A stretch of DNA of 64,000 nucleotides from Paracoccaceae bacterium (GTDB lineage: Bacteria > Pseudomonadota > Alphaproteobacteria > Rhodobacterales > Rhodobacteraceae). Below are positions 31,557 through 40,359 of this stretch, piece after piece. The first letter of the stretch is position 1; each line of letters begins with the position of its first letter. The DNA lies in the NCBI GenBank assembly GCA_020447005.1, contig JAGRDO010000006.1, positions 3,493 through 67,492 of the forward strand, in the 5' to 3' direction. Under the pieces are notes generated by a model. That model had not been told where the DNA came from. It saw only the letters and a program-made list of their open reading frames with translations, and searched no databases. The position numbers and the translations under genes were made by a program.

Positions 31557-33906
31557 TTTCTATATCGCCGCACCCCGCCGCCACCGCCGCGCGCCGGCTG
31601 TCGACGCCGAGTTTGCGGTAGAGATTGATGAGGTGGAATTTCACAGTCGATTCCGACAGGCCCAGCGTCTTGGCGATCTGCTTGTTCGAAGCACCTTCGC
31701 GCAGCGCATCGAGAACACGCGCCTCGCGCCGGGTCAGCCCCGCGATGCGCGCCGGCCGGCCCGCCTCCGGCCAGAAGTCCTGAAACCGCCGGATGGCGCG
31801 GCGGCAATCGGGTGACATGTCCAGATGTTCACGGATCCGGCGGATATCGAGAAGTTCGGTCAACAGGGGCGCCTCGCTCCACAAGGCAGCATAGGTGCCG
31901 GTCCTGTCGGCGGATTCCAGCGCCGCCGCAAGGGACCGCCGCGCCAGTGAAATGTCGCCCTGTCGGCGGTACAGCCAGGCGCTGACGATCCCAAGGCCCT
32001 GACGTTCGTGATGGGTGAGGAACGGGTTGGATTCAAGCGCGGCGGGAATTGCCGCAAGATCGCCCATGCGCGGCTGATGATAGGCACCGTGGCGCAGTTG
32101 CGAGATGGCAAGCGAAATCTCGAACCGGCCCGGATCCTCTGCCAGTGCCGGTGCCTGCTGTGCCGCGACCGCGCCGGCTGCCTCCAGCTTTTCCGCCGCC
32201 TCCTGCCAGCGCCCGGCCGCCTGAAGCAGGGTGATCTCGCGGATCGTGACCCAGCGGCTGAATTCGTCGGACCCGGCAAACATGAACCGCATCCGGTCAA
32301 GAAACCCCCGCGCCGCAGCAAGCCCGTCGCGCGCCGCGATGACTGCCGCGCCATGTTCCAAAAGAACATCGGCCAGGCTCGGCCAGATCTCGCCGGTGGC
32401 AAAGGCATCGAGATCCCGGTCAAGGAAGTTCAGCAGCCGCCTGGATTGCCCGCCCTCGTGCTCGATGATCGCAAAAAGCAGGTTCAGGATCCGCGCGTCC
32501 GAAGGGCTGTCGATCCCGCTGCGCGCCCGCGCCGCCGACGCGTCCTCGACCGCTTTTCGCGCGGCTACAGCGGTGCCTGACATCAGTTCATTGAACGAAA
32601 TATGCAGGCTGATGTAGAATTCCAGCAGCGGGATGTCGGCCTTGCGGTAATGGTGAATCGCCCGCACCGCCGTTTGCCTGGCCTGGGCAAAGCGCCGTGT
32701 TCGGGTCAGCCATTCCAGGACAACGTTCTGATAGCTGCCGCGCAGGATATGCGCGTCGATCGGCAACGCCGCGCCGATCGACGCCGCGGCGGCGATGTCG
32801 TCCTCGCTCAGCGGTGTACCTTCGTAGATGAACAGCAGAAAGCGGACGAGCCGGATAATCATCGGGAGCGGCGATGTGACATCGAAGATCACCGCCTTCT
32901 GATGGATGGCCGGCCCGAATTCCTGCTGGAGAAGGTGGAGTGCCGCCTGTGTCTCGCCCACCTTTGCCGCTTGAATGCACCGCGCGGCGATATAGGCCGG
33001 ATGAGATACCGTCGGCGGCGCCGCGAATCCGGAGAGCACCAGGTCGAAGGCCTCGGCGCCATGGATATGAATGAAATACGGTCCGCCCTCGCGCTCGAAC
33101 AGCGCCATCGCGGCGGGGTGGTCGCCCGCTGCCTGAAGCAAGCGGATGGCCGCGACGGCCTGGCCCGTATCCATCAGGACGCGCGCCACGGCTTCGCGCG
33201 CGGCAGGCGCGCTTGCCCGCCGGGTAAACTCGGCCTCGACCGCGGCCAAGAGCTTTGCCCGCAATGCCGGCCCGCGCGGCAGCGGAGGAAGCTCGGGCTC
33301 GGTGGGACGGGCGCCCCCCAGCTTGGGGGATGTCTCCGCAATCAATGCCGCACGCAGACCGGCAAGTTCGAAGGGTTGCAAGGGCGCCAGCACCTCCTCA
33401 AGCAGAAATGCCCTGAGCGTCTCTTCATCGCTGTGGCCGGCCCGCGCCAGAACGGGCCAGCCGCCGGTCTGGCGGATCACGCCCGCCAGACGGCGATCGG
33501 GCGCATCGACGGCAGAAATGGCCAGATCGGCATTGCCAAACCGTGCGGCATGGCCATAGATCAGCGCCCGCGAAAGGCCTGCGACATGCGTGCCGGGCCT
33601 GATCGCCAGATAGGTCCGCCCAGCGCCGCCAGGCAGAACTGCGCCAACCGCGTCCGGCGGCGGATCCCAAAGCAGGATCTGGCCCTCTTCCGGGGCGGCC
33701 GGACGCTCGGCACCAGAACGGACGGCCCGCCCCCCGAATTCGGCGGCAAGCACGCCAAGGGCCACCGTCTTGCCCATTCCCGGCCAGGCCTCGATCACGA
33801 CGACGGGGTGGGCATCCGCCAGAAGCCGGGCCGTCAGCGTGGGCCGGGGCACAAGGCCACGTTGCGCCGCGCCACTGTATCCAGCACCGTCAGCGTTATC
33901 CGGCAT
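31549..33906 (-). CDS. MalT-type LuxR-family ATP-dependent transcriptional regulator
   Basis: 785-aa STAND-class regulator. N-terminal LVPRPTLTARLLADAHPVVVIEAWPGMGKTVAL contains the P-loop at 40-47; the middle is alpha-helical, TPR-like and Leu/Ala-rich; the C-terminal LuxR HTH is near 722-775 (LTRREARVLDALREGASNKQIAKTLGLSESTVKFHL). Such proteins bind ATP and an inducer, oligomerise and activate nearby operons. It lies just upstream of the SBP gene in the same direction and is the obvious activator of the DUF917/HyuA operon. The Walker B region is not obvious to me. Confidence 0.9.
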   Translation of the reverse strand: MPDNADGAGYSGAAQRGLVPRPTLTARLLADAHPVVVIEAWPGMGKTVALGVLAAEFGGRAVRSGAERPAAPEEGQILLWDPPPDAVGAVLPGGAGRTYLAIRPGTHVAGLSRALIYGHAARFGNADLAISAVDAPDRRLAGVIRQTGGWPVLARAGHSDEETLRAFLLEEVLAPLQPFELAGLRAALIAETSPKLGGARPTEPELPPLPRGPALRAKLLAAVEAEFTRRASAPAAREAVARVLMDTGQAVAAIRLLQAAGDHPAAMALFEREGGPYFIHIHGAEAFDLVLSGFAAPPTVSHPAYIAARCIQAAKVGETQAALHLLQQEFGPAIHQKAVIFDVTSPLPMIIRLVRFLLFIYEGTPLSEDDIAAAASIGAALPIDAHILRGSYQNVVLEWLTRTRRFAQARQTAVRAIHHYRKADIPLLEFYISLHISFNELMSGTAVAARKAVEDASAARARSGIDSPSDARILNLLFAIIEHEGGQSRRLLNFLDRDLDAFATGEIWPSLADVLLEHGAAVIAARDGLAAARGFLDRMRFMFAGSDEFSRWVTIREITLLQAAGRWQEAAEKLEAAGAVAAQQAPALAEDPGRFEISLAISQLRHGAYHQPRMGDLAAIPAALESNPFLTHHERQGLGIVSAWLYRRQGDISLARRSLAAALESADRTGTYAALWSEAPLLTELLDIRRIREHLDMSPDCRRAIRRFQDFWPEAGRPARIAGLTRREARVLDALREGASNKQIAKTLGLSESTVKFHLINLYRKLGVDSRRAAVAAGCGDIEKT

Positions 33907-34095
33907 GGCCCATCCGGTGTTCGATCCGCGGGTTCGGCTTTCGTCCGGTTCTGCCGCGCCAGCTTTCCATGCGCCCCGATCCGTATGTCCTTTTGAAACG
34001 TTCCATACACGTCGGTTTCACCATAGCCGAAGAGATCGTCCAGCCAAGACATCGCCGATATTTCGGATCTACCCCTTCGCGACGGCCGCCGGCAG

Positions 34096-34119
34096 GCCCG
34101 GGCACAACCTGTCCCGGGC
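34096..34119. terminator. 7-bp GC hairpin between nucleoside-kinase-like gene and MalT-like gene
   Basis: GCCCGGG at 34096-34102 and CCCGGGC at 34113-34119 flank a 10-base loop in the 236-bp gap 33907-34142, 24 bp after the stop of the kinase gene. Plausible terminator of the leftward sugar operon; no T-run. Confidence 0.4.
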
Positions 34120-34142
34120 GTGCAGCCATCGCGCCTGACCGG

Positions 34143-34778
34143 TTACTGCCGGAATATCAGCGCCGGCGGCACACTGCCCCGCATCACCCGAACGCCGTTC
34201 GGCATGTCATTCTGGTCAAGCTTGAAGTCGATCTCGTCCGGGGACAGGCCGAAGCCTTTCCACCGTTTCCTCAGCCGACGGCGCAACTCATCCTCGGCGA
34301 CATCGACCATTACCGTCAGGTCGAAATAGGGGGCGAGGCCGCGCCAGGGATCTTCGTCCAGCAAGAGATAGTTCCCCTCCGTCACGATCAGCCTTACATC
34401 CGCGCCGATGATCCGCGCGCTGCCGCGCGAGATTTCCAGATCGCGGTCGAAGACCGGAACCGCCACGTCGCCCTCGGCCGGATCGCGCAAACGCTTCAGC
34501 GTTGCGGCCAGCCCGCCGACATCAAATGTGTCGGGCGCGCCCTTCCACGGCCGCCGCCCGCGCGCGTGCAACACCGCGTCGTCGAAATGAAACCCGTCCA
34601 TGGGAAATTCCGCGACCGTTCCGGGCCCGGCGCTGTCGAGCGCCCGCACGAGTTTCGCCGCCAGCGTCGACTTGCCCGAGCCGGGCGCGCCCGCAATCGC
34701 CAGCACCTTGCGCTGGGGATCTTTCAACAGATCCCCGGCAGAGGCGAGCAATTCATCGAAACTGACGACCCGGGCCAT
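34143..34778 (-). CDS. P-loop kinase of the uridine-kinase-like/FrcK type
   Basis: 211-aa kinase. Walker A GAPGSGKSTLAAKL is at residues 30-43; EFPMDGFHFDDAVLHARGRRPWKGAPDTFD is the segment found in FrcK/YggC-like kinases linked to sugar ABC operons; VIVTEGNYLLLDEDPW follows. It probably phosphorylates a sugar or nucleoside-like product of the cluster. One base separates it from the epimerase gene. Confidence 0.87.
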   Translation of the reverse strand: MARVVSFDELLASAGDLLKDPQRKVLAIAGAPGSGKSTLAAKLVRALDSAGPGTVAEFPMDGFHFDDAVLHARGRRPWKGAPDTFDVGGLAATLKRLRDPAEGDVAVPVFDRDLEISRGSARIIGADVRLIVTEGNYLLLDEDPWRGLAPYFDLTVMVDVAEDELRRRLRKRWKGFGLSPDEIDFKLDQNDMPNGVRVMRGSVPPALIFRQ

Positions 34779-34779
34779 A

Positions 34780-35628
34780 TCAGATCAGCCGGTATTGTGC
34801 GGCCTTGTTGCGCAGGAACGGCAGGCCCTTGGACATCACTGCCTCGTGGCTTTCCGCCACAGGACGCCAGACCGCCAGCCCATAACCAACCTCTGGTGGC
34901 ATGTTGATGAAACTTTCCATCGCCAGCCCCCCCTTGAAGCCGATCGCCGCAAGCGTCGCGAAAACCTCGTCCCAGTCACAGGTGCCCTCGCCCGGCGTGC
35001 CGCGGTCGCTTTCGCTCAGGTGGATATACTTGATGAAGTCGCGGGCATCGAGAATACCGTTGGCCGCGCCCTTTTCCTCGATGTTCATGTGATAGGTGTC
35101 GAGGTGGATGAAGATATTGTCCGCGCCGATCCGGTGGATCATGTCGCGGGCCTGCCAGCCGGTGTTGATCAGATGGTTCTCATAGCGGTTGACCGGCTCG
35201 ATCCCGAAGAGAAGGCCGATCTGCTTCGCATAGGCTGCGGCGGGCGCCAGCGCCTTGGCGATATTGTCGTATTCCTTTTCCGTAGGGCTGACTCCCGTGC
35301 GTTCGCCGATGCCGCCGAAGGTGACGCCCGACAGCGCCTCGGCGCCACAGGCCTTGGTCTTGTCGAGCGCGAGCTTCAGGTACTCGGTCGCCCTTTCGGG
35401 GTGGACCGAGGCCCAGCTGTCCTGCGGCAGCCCCAGCGAACAGACCGCCCGAAGGCCGTTCTTTTCCAGCAGCGCACGGGTATGTTCGGTATCGATCTCG
35501 CGCGGGCGCAACATCGGGATCTCAATGAAATCGACACCGTATTTCTTCGCGCCCGCAACGGCGCGTTCCGCCCCGTCGCGGTCCCAGTTCATGGTCCACA
35601 TGCTGGTGTGAACGCCAAATCCTTCCAT
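34780..35628 (-). CDS. TIM-barrel sugar epimerase, ketose 3-epimerase-like
   Basis: 282-aa xylose-isomerase-like TIM barrel. The start at 35628 (EGFGVHTSMWTMNWD) is preceded by AAAGGG. Conserved metal-site pieces match D-tagatose/D-allulose 3-epimerases: FGIEPVNRYENHLINT (Glu), LDTYHMNIEE (Asp and His), IHLSESDRGTPGEGTCDW and LAMESF (Glu). This supports a divalent metal and C3 epimerisation of a ketose; tagatose, allulose or a tetrulose/pentulose remain possible. Lies 4 bp after the second permease. Confidence 0.88.
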   Translation of the reverse strand: MEGFGVHTSMWTMNWDRDGAERAVAGAKKYGVDFIEIPMLRPREIDTEHTRALLEKNGLRAVCSLGLPQDSWASVHPERATEYLKLALDKTKACGAEALSGVTFGGIGERTGVSPTEKEYDNIAKALAPAAAYAKQIGLLFGIEPVNRYENHLINTGWQARDMIHRIGADNIFIHLDTYHMNIEEKGAANGILDARDFIKYIHLSESDRGTPGEGTCDWDEVFATLAAIGFKGGLAMESFINMPPEVGYGLAVWRPVAESHEAVMSKGLPFLRNKAAQYRLI

Positions 35629-35632
35629 CGTG

Positions 35633-36628
35633 TCAGCCCTTTCTGAACAAGTGGTATAGTGATGCAAGCCGGTCCGACCGCAGGATCATGACCGCGATCA
35701 GGAACATCCCCCAGACGGCGGTGGACAGATGCTGATTCGCGCCAATCAGGTTCAGTCCGGATGACAGCATCTGAAGAATGAAGATCGACAGGATCACCGG
35801 GAATACCTTGCCGTGCCCTCCGAACGGGTCGATGCCGCCAAGGAAGATCGCAAGAACGGTGACCAGCAGCAGCGCCTCGCCATGGCCGACGCGAACGGAA
35901 TTGAACCGCGCCAGCATCAGGATACCGGCGATGGCGCAGACAAGGCCCGAAAGCGCATAGATCATCACCAGCGTCCGCTTGGTCGGCAGACCGGCATATT
36001 CGGCGGCACGGATGTTCGAGCCGACCATGTAGACGGCAAATCCGTGGCGCGTCCGCCTGAGCAGGATCTGCCAAGCCAACGCGACCGCGATGAACAGCAA
36101 AAGCGGTGTGGGAAGGCCGAGGATATCGCCGTGTCCAAGCGCGCCGACAGCCTCGGGAAAGCCCGAGATATCGCCGCCCTTGGTCAGAAATTCGCCCAAT
36201 CCACGCAAGAAGATCATCATGCCAAGCGAGACAAGGATCGGGTGCGCGCCCACATAGGCGATGATCGCCCCCATGATGGCACCGGCCAGCGCGCCGACAA
36301 TCAGGGCCAGGGCCGCGCCGGCCACGATCGCCAGTGCCCCTGCCTCGGGCCCGCCGGCCTTCAGCATCACCCAGGCGAAGGCGAGGCCCGAGATATTCGC
36401 GGTGAAGATAATCGCCAGATTGATCCCGCCCGAGATCATCGGTGCCAGCATGGCAATGGTCAGCAGACCCAGCAGCGGCGCCTGATATCCCATGGAGCTG
36501 AAGCTGGACACCGACAGGAACTGCGGGTTGGCGGCGGTGAAGACCGCAACCATTCCGACCATCAGCACGATCAGGCCAAGCGCCTCGCGCCCCAGCGCGG
36601 CGCGCGCACGTTCGACTATCCCGGTCAT
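35633..36628 (-). CDS. Ribose-type ABC transporter permease, second of pair
   Basis: 331-aa RbsC-family permease. Starts near TGIVERARAALGREALGLIVLMVGM, has APMISGGINLAIIFTANISGLAFAW, GAIIAYVGAHPILVSLGMMIFLRGLGEFL and RVGHGEALLLVTVLAIFLGGIDPFGGHGKV. Four-bp overlap with the other permease suggests a permease heterodimer, less common than the homodimer of RbsC systems. Confidence 0.93.
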   Translation of the reverse strand: MTGIVERARAALGREALGLIVLMVGMVAVFTAANPQFLSVSSFSSMGYQAPLLGLLTIAMLAPMISGGINLAIIFTANISGLAFAWVMLKAGGPEAGALAIVAGAALALIVGALAGAIMGAIIAYVGAHPILVSLGMMIFLRGLGEFLTKGGDISGFPEAVGALGHGDILGLPTPLLLFIAVALAWQILLRRTRHGFAVYMVGSNIRAAEYAGLPTKRTLVMIYALSGLVCAIAGILMLARFNSVRVGHGEALLLVTVLAIFLGGIDPFGGHGKVFPVILSIFILQMLSSGLNLIGANQHLSTAVWGMFLIAVMILRSDRLASLYHLFRKG

Positions 36629-37620
36629 TGCGCGGCCTCCCGGTGTCCGGCCCGGCCCTGGCCCAGCGAAATGTTCGATGTCGAGATTGCCACAAGGATC
36701 GCGGCGCCGATGATCATCTTGAAGGCGAAGGGCGACACACCCAGCAGGTTCAGCCCGTTCTGCGTGACTGCGACGAACATCACACCCAGCACGCAGCCAA
36801 GAACCGTGCCCTTGCCGCCGCCAAGCCGCGCGCCGCCAAGGACGACGGCGGCCAGCACGTCAAGCTCGCGCCCGTAAAGCGCATTCGGCACCACCTCGCG
36901 CACGATATTCACCTGCATCAGCGCCGCCATCCCGGCCATGAAGCCGCACCAGCCGAAGGCCAGCGCCTGCATCACGGCCAGATTGACACCGGCGCGGCGC
37001 GCGCCCTCGGGGTTGTCGCCGAAGGCGTAAAGCTGGCGGCCAAGGTTGGTGCGCCGGATCAGGAACCACGTCGCAAAAACACAGGCCGCCATCACCGCCA
37101 CCGGCAGCGTCAGCTCTGACCAGTTGCCGTCCGCTGACTGGTGCTCGAACAGGATCACGCGGTCAGCCCACCAATCGGGCAGGTTGTAGATGCTGCGCCC
37201 CTTTGTGAAGAACATCAAAAGCCCGAAGAAGACGTTGAATGTGGCGATGGTAACGACGATGGAAATGATGCGGAAACCGTGGATCAGCGCCGCATTGACC
37301 AGCCCCAGACCGGCTCCGATCAGCCCGCAAAGGACGAAGCCGAAAAACCAGTTGCCGCCGCCCATTTTCAAAAGCCAGACCGCCGCGACATACTGAACCA
37401 CGGACGACATCACCGCGAAGGATATGTCGATGCCGCCGGCGATCAGCACCACCAGAAGGCCCACGGCCCAGATCAGGTTGACCGAGTTGTTGTTGAGAAG
37501 CGATGTCAGGTTGCCGAGCGTCAGGAAGGTGTCGGTGGCCAACGAAAGCGCGACACAGATCGCGGCAAGCGCGATCAGCAGACGGAATTCGATCTGGCCC
37601 ATCCGGATAAGCCTATGCAT
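36625..37620 (-). CDS. Ribose-type ABC transporter permease, first of pair
   Basis: 331-aa RbsC-family permease. Features include LIAGGIDISFAVMSSVVQYVAAVWLL, NAALIHGFRIISIVVTIATFNVFFGLL and LYGRELDVLAAVVLGGARLGGGKGTVLG. Overlaps the double-ATPase gene by 8 bp. Same length as its partner but sequence diverged, consistent with an old duplication and asymmetry of the transport pore. Confidence 0.93.
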   Translation of the reverse strand: MHRLIRMGQIEFRLLIALAAICVALSLATDTFLTLGNLTSLLNNNSVNLIWAVGLLVVLIAGGIDISFAVMSSVVQYVAAVWLLKMGGGNWFFGFVLCGLIGAGLGLVNAALIHGFRIISIVVTIATFNVFFGLLMFFTKGRSIYNLPDWWADRVILFEHQSADGNWSELTLPVAVMAACVFATWFLIRRTNLGRQLYAFGDNPEGARRAGVNLAVMQALAFGWCGFMAGMAALMQVNIVREVVPNALYGRELDVLAAVVLGGARLGGGKGTVLGCVLGVMFVAVTQNGLNLLGVSPFAFKMIIGAAILVAISTSNISLGQGRAGHREAAQ

Positions 37621-39118
37621 GGATGGCAGCCTCCAGGTCTACCGGGCTTGTTGTGCGCGGATCGAAGGCGCCAGCGATCCGGCCCCGCGCCATGTGCAGG
37701 ACACGGTCAGAGTTGTAGATTGCCTCGCTTTCCTCGTCCGAGATCAGCAGGATGGCCAGGCCCCGCTCGGCCAGATCGCGCACGATGCGGAATATGCCCG
37801 CCCGTGCGCCGACATCCACACCAACGGTCGGGCTGTCCAGGATCAGAAGCTTCGGTTCCGTCGCCAGCCACTTGGCCAGTACGACCTTTTGCTGATTGCC
37901 GCCCGAGAGCGTCGAAATCGCATCGGCGGGCAAACCGATCTTGATCCCCAGCTTGCTGACCCATCCCATGATAAGATCCGTCTTCTTGGCAGGCGAGATC
38001 AGACCCAACCCGCCCAGAAGCCGGTCCAGAACCGAAATCGCGGCATTGTCCTCGATCGACTGTTTTTGCAAAAGGCCGAGTTGCAGGCGGTCTTCAGAGA
38101 CATAGGCAAGCCCCTGCGCGATAGCCTCGCGGATATTGCGGGGCCGGTAGGGGCGGCCGTCGAGCTGCATGGACCCGGCGGCGGTTCCGGTCATGCCCAT
38201 CATCGCATGGGCAAGTTCCGTCCGTCCGGCACCGATCAGGCCGACAAGCCCGACGACCTCGCCCGCGCGGATCGTCAGGTCGACGCCTTCGAACTGCCCC
38301 GGAACCGACAGGCCGCGCGCCTCGAACAGGATCGGCGCCGCCGACATGTCGCGCGCCGTGACCTTGTATTCGAGGATATGCCCCGTCATCAGTTCGCCCA
38401 GCCGGGCCTGCGTCATTCCTTCGGTCGGATAGACGCCAACAAGCTTGCCGTCGCGCAGCACCGTCACCCGCTCGGCGATTTCCAGAACTTCGGCCAGACG
38501 ATGGCTGACAAAGACCACCGCCACGCCGTCCGAGGACAGCTTGCGGACGATGTTCAGAAGATGGTCGGTTTCCGACTGCGTAAGCGAGGCGGTCGGTTCA
38601 TCCATGAAGATCAGCCGCGCATCCTGTATAAGCGCACGCGCGATCGCGACGATCTGGCGTTGCGCGATAGCGAGGTTCTCAAGCGGCTGGTCGAGGTCGA
38701 GCGTGACACCAAGCCTTTCCAGCGCGGCGCGGGCGCGCAGCTTCATGTCGCCATAACGCACCCCGCGCGGGCGCAGCCCGACAAGCCCGTCGAAGGCGAT
38801 GTTCTCGGCAACCGACATGTTGGGAAACAGCGCGAGATCCTGCCAGATCACCGCGACGCCCCTTGCGCGGGCCTGAACCGGGGAAATGGCCTCCACCGGG
38901 TTTTCAAACAGCTCGATCAAAGCGGCGTTGTCGGGCCGGTAGACGCCGGTCACGATCTTGATCAACGTTGACTTGCCGCTTCCGTTCTCACCGGCAAGGC
39001 AATGGACCTCGCCTGCCCGGACGTCGAAATCGACGGAACTAAGCGCCTGAACGCCGCCAAAGCGAATGTCGATGCCCTTCATGCGCAGGGCATACCGGCT
39101 GGGCCCGGTCTCGGTCAT
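37613..39118 (-). CDS. Ribose-type ABC transporter double ATPase
   Basis: 501-aa RbsA-family protein. First domain: Walker A GENGSGKSTLIKIVTG, signature LAIAQRQIVAIARAL, Walker B LIFMDEPTASL. Second domain: P-loop-like GLIGAGRTELAHAM, signature LSGGNQQKVVLAKWL and Walker B LLILDSPTVGVDVGARAG, where the usual Glu after the Walker B Asp is replaced by Ser, a substitution seen in the second half of several double ATPases. The start at 39118 follows AAGGA; a longer frame upstream has no support. Confidence 0.93.
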   Translation of the reverse strand: MTETGPSRYALRMKGIDIRFGGVQALSSVDFDVRAGEVHCLAGENGSGKSTLIKIVTGVYRPDNAALIELFENPVEAISPVQARARGVAVIWQDLALFPNMSVAENIAFDGLVGLRPRGVRYGDMKLRARAALERLGVTLDLDQPLENLAIAQRQIVAIARALIQDARLIFMDEPTASLTQSETDHLLNIVRKLSSDGVAVVFVSHRLAEVLEIAERVTVLRDGKLVGVYPTEGMTQARLGELMTGHILEYKVTARDMSAAPILFEARGLSVPGQFEGVDLTIRAGEVVGLVGLIGAGRTELAHAMMGMTGTAAGSMQLDGRPYRPRNIREAIAQGLAYVSEDRLQLGLLQKQSIEDNAAISVLDRLLGGLGLISPAKKTDLIMGWVSKLGIKIGLPADAISTLSGGNQQKVVLAKWLATEPKLLILDSPTVGVDVGARAGIFRIVRDLAERGLAILLISDEESEAIYNSDRVLHMARGRIAGAFDPRTTSPVDLEAAIHA

Positions 39119-39137
39119 TTCGGTAATTCCTTGGGAA

Positions 39138-39165
39138 GGTTCCGGGCGCAACCGCGCCCGGAACC
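39138..39165. terminator. 12-bp perfect hairpin between binding-protein and ATPase genes
   Basis: GGTTCCGGGCGC at 39138-39149 and its exact inverse at 39154-39165 with an AACC loop. Same position and style as the hairpins at 12315 and 29849, directly after a binding-protein gene. No T-run. Confidence 0.6.
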
Positions 39166-39175
39166 GTACCGGGGT

Positions 39176-40156
39176 TCAGAGGCCCTTGGCCGCCAGATCG
39201 TCAACCGTATCCGCGTTCAGTTCCAGCAGATTGTCGGTGATGATGTTCTTGGTCGCCACATCGGGTTCGACCACGCCAAGACCCGGGATATCCGTGCCAG
39301 CCGTAATCTCTTCTCCGTCGGCCAGCATCTTGCCCACCGTCACAAAAACCTCGCCGGCCTGCGCCGGGTTCCACATGTAGCCGCCGGTCAGCACGCCGTC
39401 ATGGACCATCTTGGCACCCTGCCCGGGCGAGAACGGCCCGGTCACGAAGATTTCGCCACCCTTGCGGCGTTCTTCGATGGCGCGGCCGGCGCCGATCGGA
39501 CCCTGGCTGCCGAAGGCGAGAAAGCCCTTCAGGTCCGGATTGGCCGCCATCAGGTCAAGCGCGGTCTTGCGGCTGTCATCGACGTTTTCGGCCACGCCGT
39601 AACGCTCGCCCACCAGTTCAAGGTCCGGGCGGTTTTCCTTCAACCACGCGATCGCGGCATCGGCCCAGGCATTGTGCAAGGGAACCGTCAGCGATCCGAC
39701 AAATACGGCGTATTTCGCCGGGCCCTCGATCTTCGAGGACAGAAGCTTGGCATGCGCCTCGCCAAAGCCCTGCGCCGAGGCAAGCTCAAAATCCCAGTCC
39801 TTGTTCTTGATGCCCGGGCCTTCGTGAACGACAACCTTGATGCCGGCATCGCGGGCCTTCTGCAGCACCGGCTCCAGCGCGTTCTCGTCATTCGGCACGA
39901 CGCCGATCACGTCGACACCCTTGGCGATCAGATCCTCGATGGCCTGAACCTGCAATGCCGGGTCGGCCGAGGTCGGACCGATCATCTCGGCGGTCACGCC
40001 AAGCTCCGCCGCCCGCTTCTGGATCCCCTGCTCCATGGCATTGAACCACGGTATTCCGCCGATCTTGACGACAACGCCGATGTCCTGTGCCAGCGCCGCG
40101 CCGGTCATGCCTGCCGAAAGCGCGATCGCACTCGCGAAAGCGAGAAACTTAGTCAT
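39176..40156 (-). CDS. Ribose-type ABC transporter substrate-binding protein
   Basis: 326-aa periplasmic binding protein. Signal peptide TKFLAFASAIALSAGMTGAALA with cleavage before QDIGVVV. Mature parts GIPWFNAMEQGIQKRAAELGV, QVQAIEDLIAKGVDVIGVVPNDENAL and GFLAFGSQGPIGAGRAIEE resemble the AI-2/rhamnose branch of RbsB-like proteins. The ATG at 40156 has GGGAGGA upstream. First gene of the leftward sugar operon; its promoter lies within the LacI operator region. Confidence 0.93.
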   Translation of the reverse strand: MTKFLAFASAIALSAGMTGAALAQDIGVVVKIGGIPWFNAMEQGIQKRAAELGVTAEMIGPTSADPALQVQAIEDLIAKGVDVIGVVPNDENALEPVLQKARDAGIKVVVHEGPGIKNKDWDFELASAQGFGEAHAKLLSSKIEGPAKYAVFVGSLTVPLHNAWADAAIAWLKENRPDLELVGERYGVAENVDDSRKTALDLMAANPDLKGFLAFGSQGPIGAGRAIEERRKGGEIFVTGPFSPGQGAKMVHDGVLTGGYMWNPAQAGEVFVTVGKMLADGEEITAGTDIPGLGVVEPDVATKNIITDNLLELNADTVDDLAAKGL

Positions 40157-40217
40157 GAATATCCTCCCAGGGCATTTGCCCGGTTGCCGCCCCGAACCGC
40201 AAGGCAGTATGTTGCTC

Positions 40218-40312
40218 CATCGATTGTGCAAACTGTGTAAGAGTTCCCCGAAGCCCTGATCATACACGTTCGCCAAGGAAGTGAGAAATTTGCACAATCG
40301 ATGTTGCACAAT
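40218..40312. promoter_or_regulatory. LacI-type operator region: 15-bp inverted repeat plus extra half-site
   Basis: CATCGATTGTGCAAA (40218-40232) and its exact inverse TTTGCACAATCGATG (40289-40303) are 71 bp apart, with another TTGCACAAT at 40304-40312. They bracket the promoter between the divergent SBP and LacI genes. Probable binding sites of the adjacent LacI regulator, maybe with DNA looping. Confidence 0.65.
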
Positions 40313-40359
40313 TGCTGAGTCGTGACATTCTGTCAAGAATGATCGCTCCGGAGGTTCCT

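Noticed and set aside
33834..34052. Minus-strand frame of 72 codons beginning SWLDDLFGYGETDVYGTF, overlapping the start of the MalT-like gene
   Set aside because: No ribosome-binding site, it overlaps a confident gene in another frame, and no family is recognised. A leader peptide is possible but unsupported.
35589..36695. Minus-strand frame overlapping the second ribose-type permease in another frame
   Set aside because: Composition is Arg/Gly/Pro-rich without hydrophobic helices; the permease frame is clearly the coding one.
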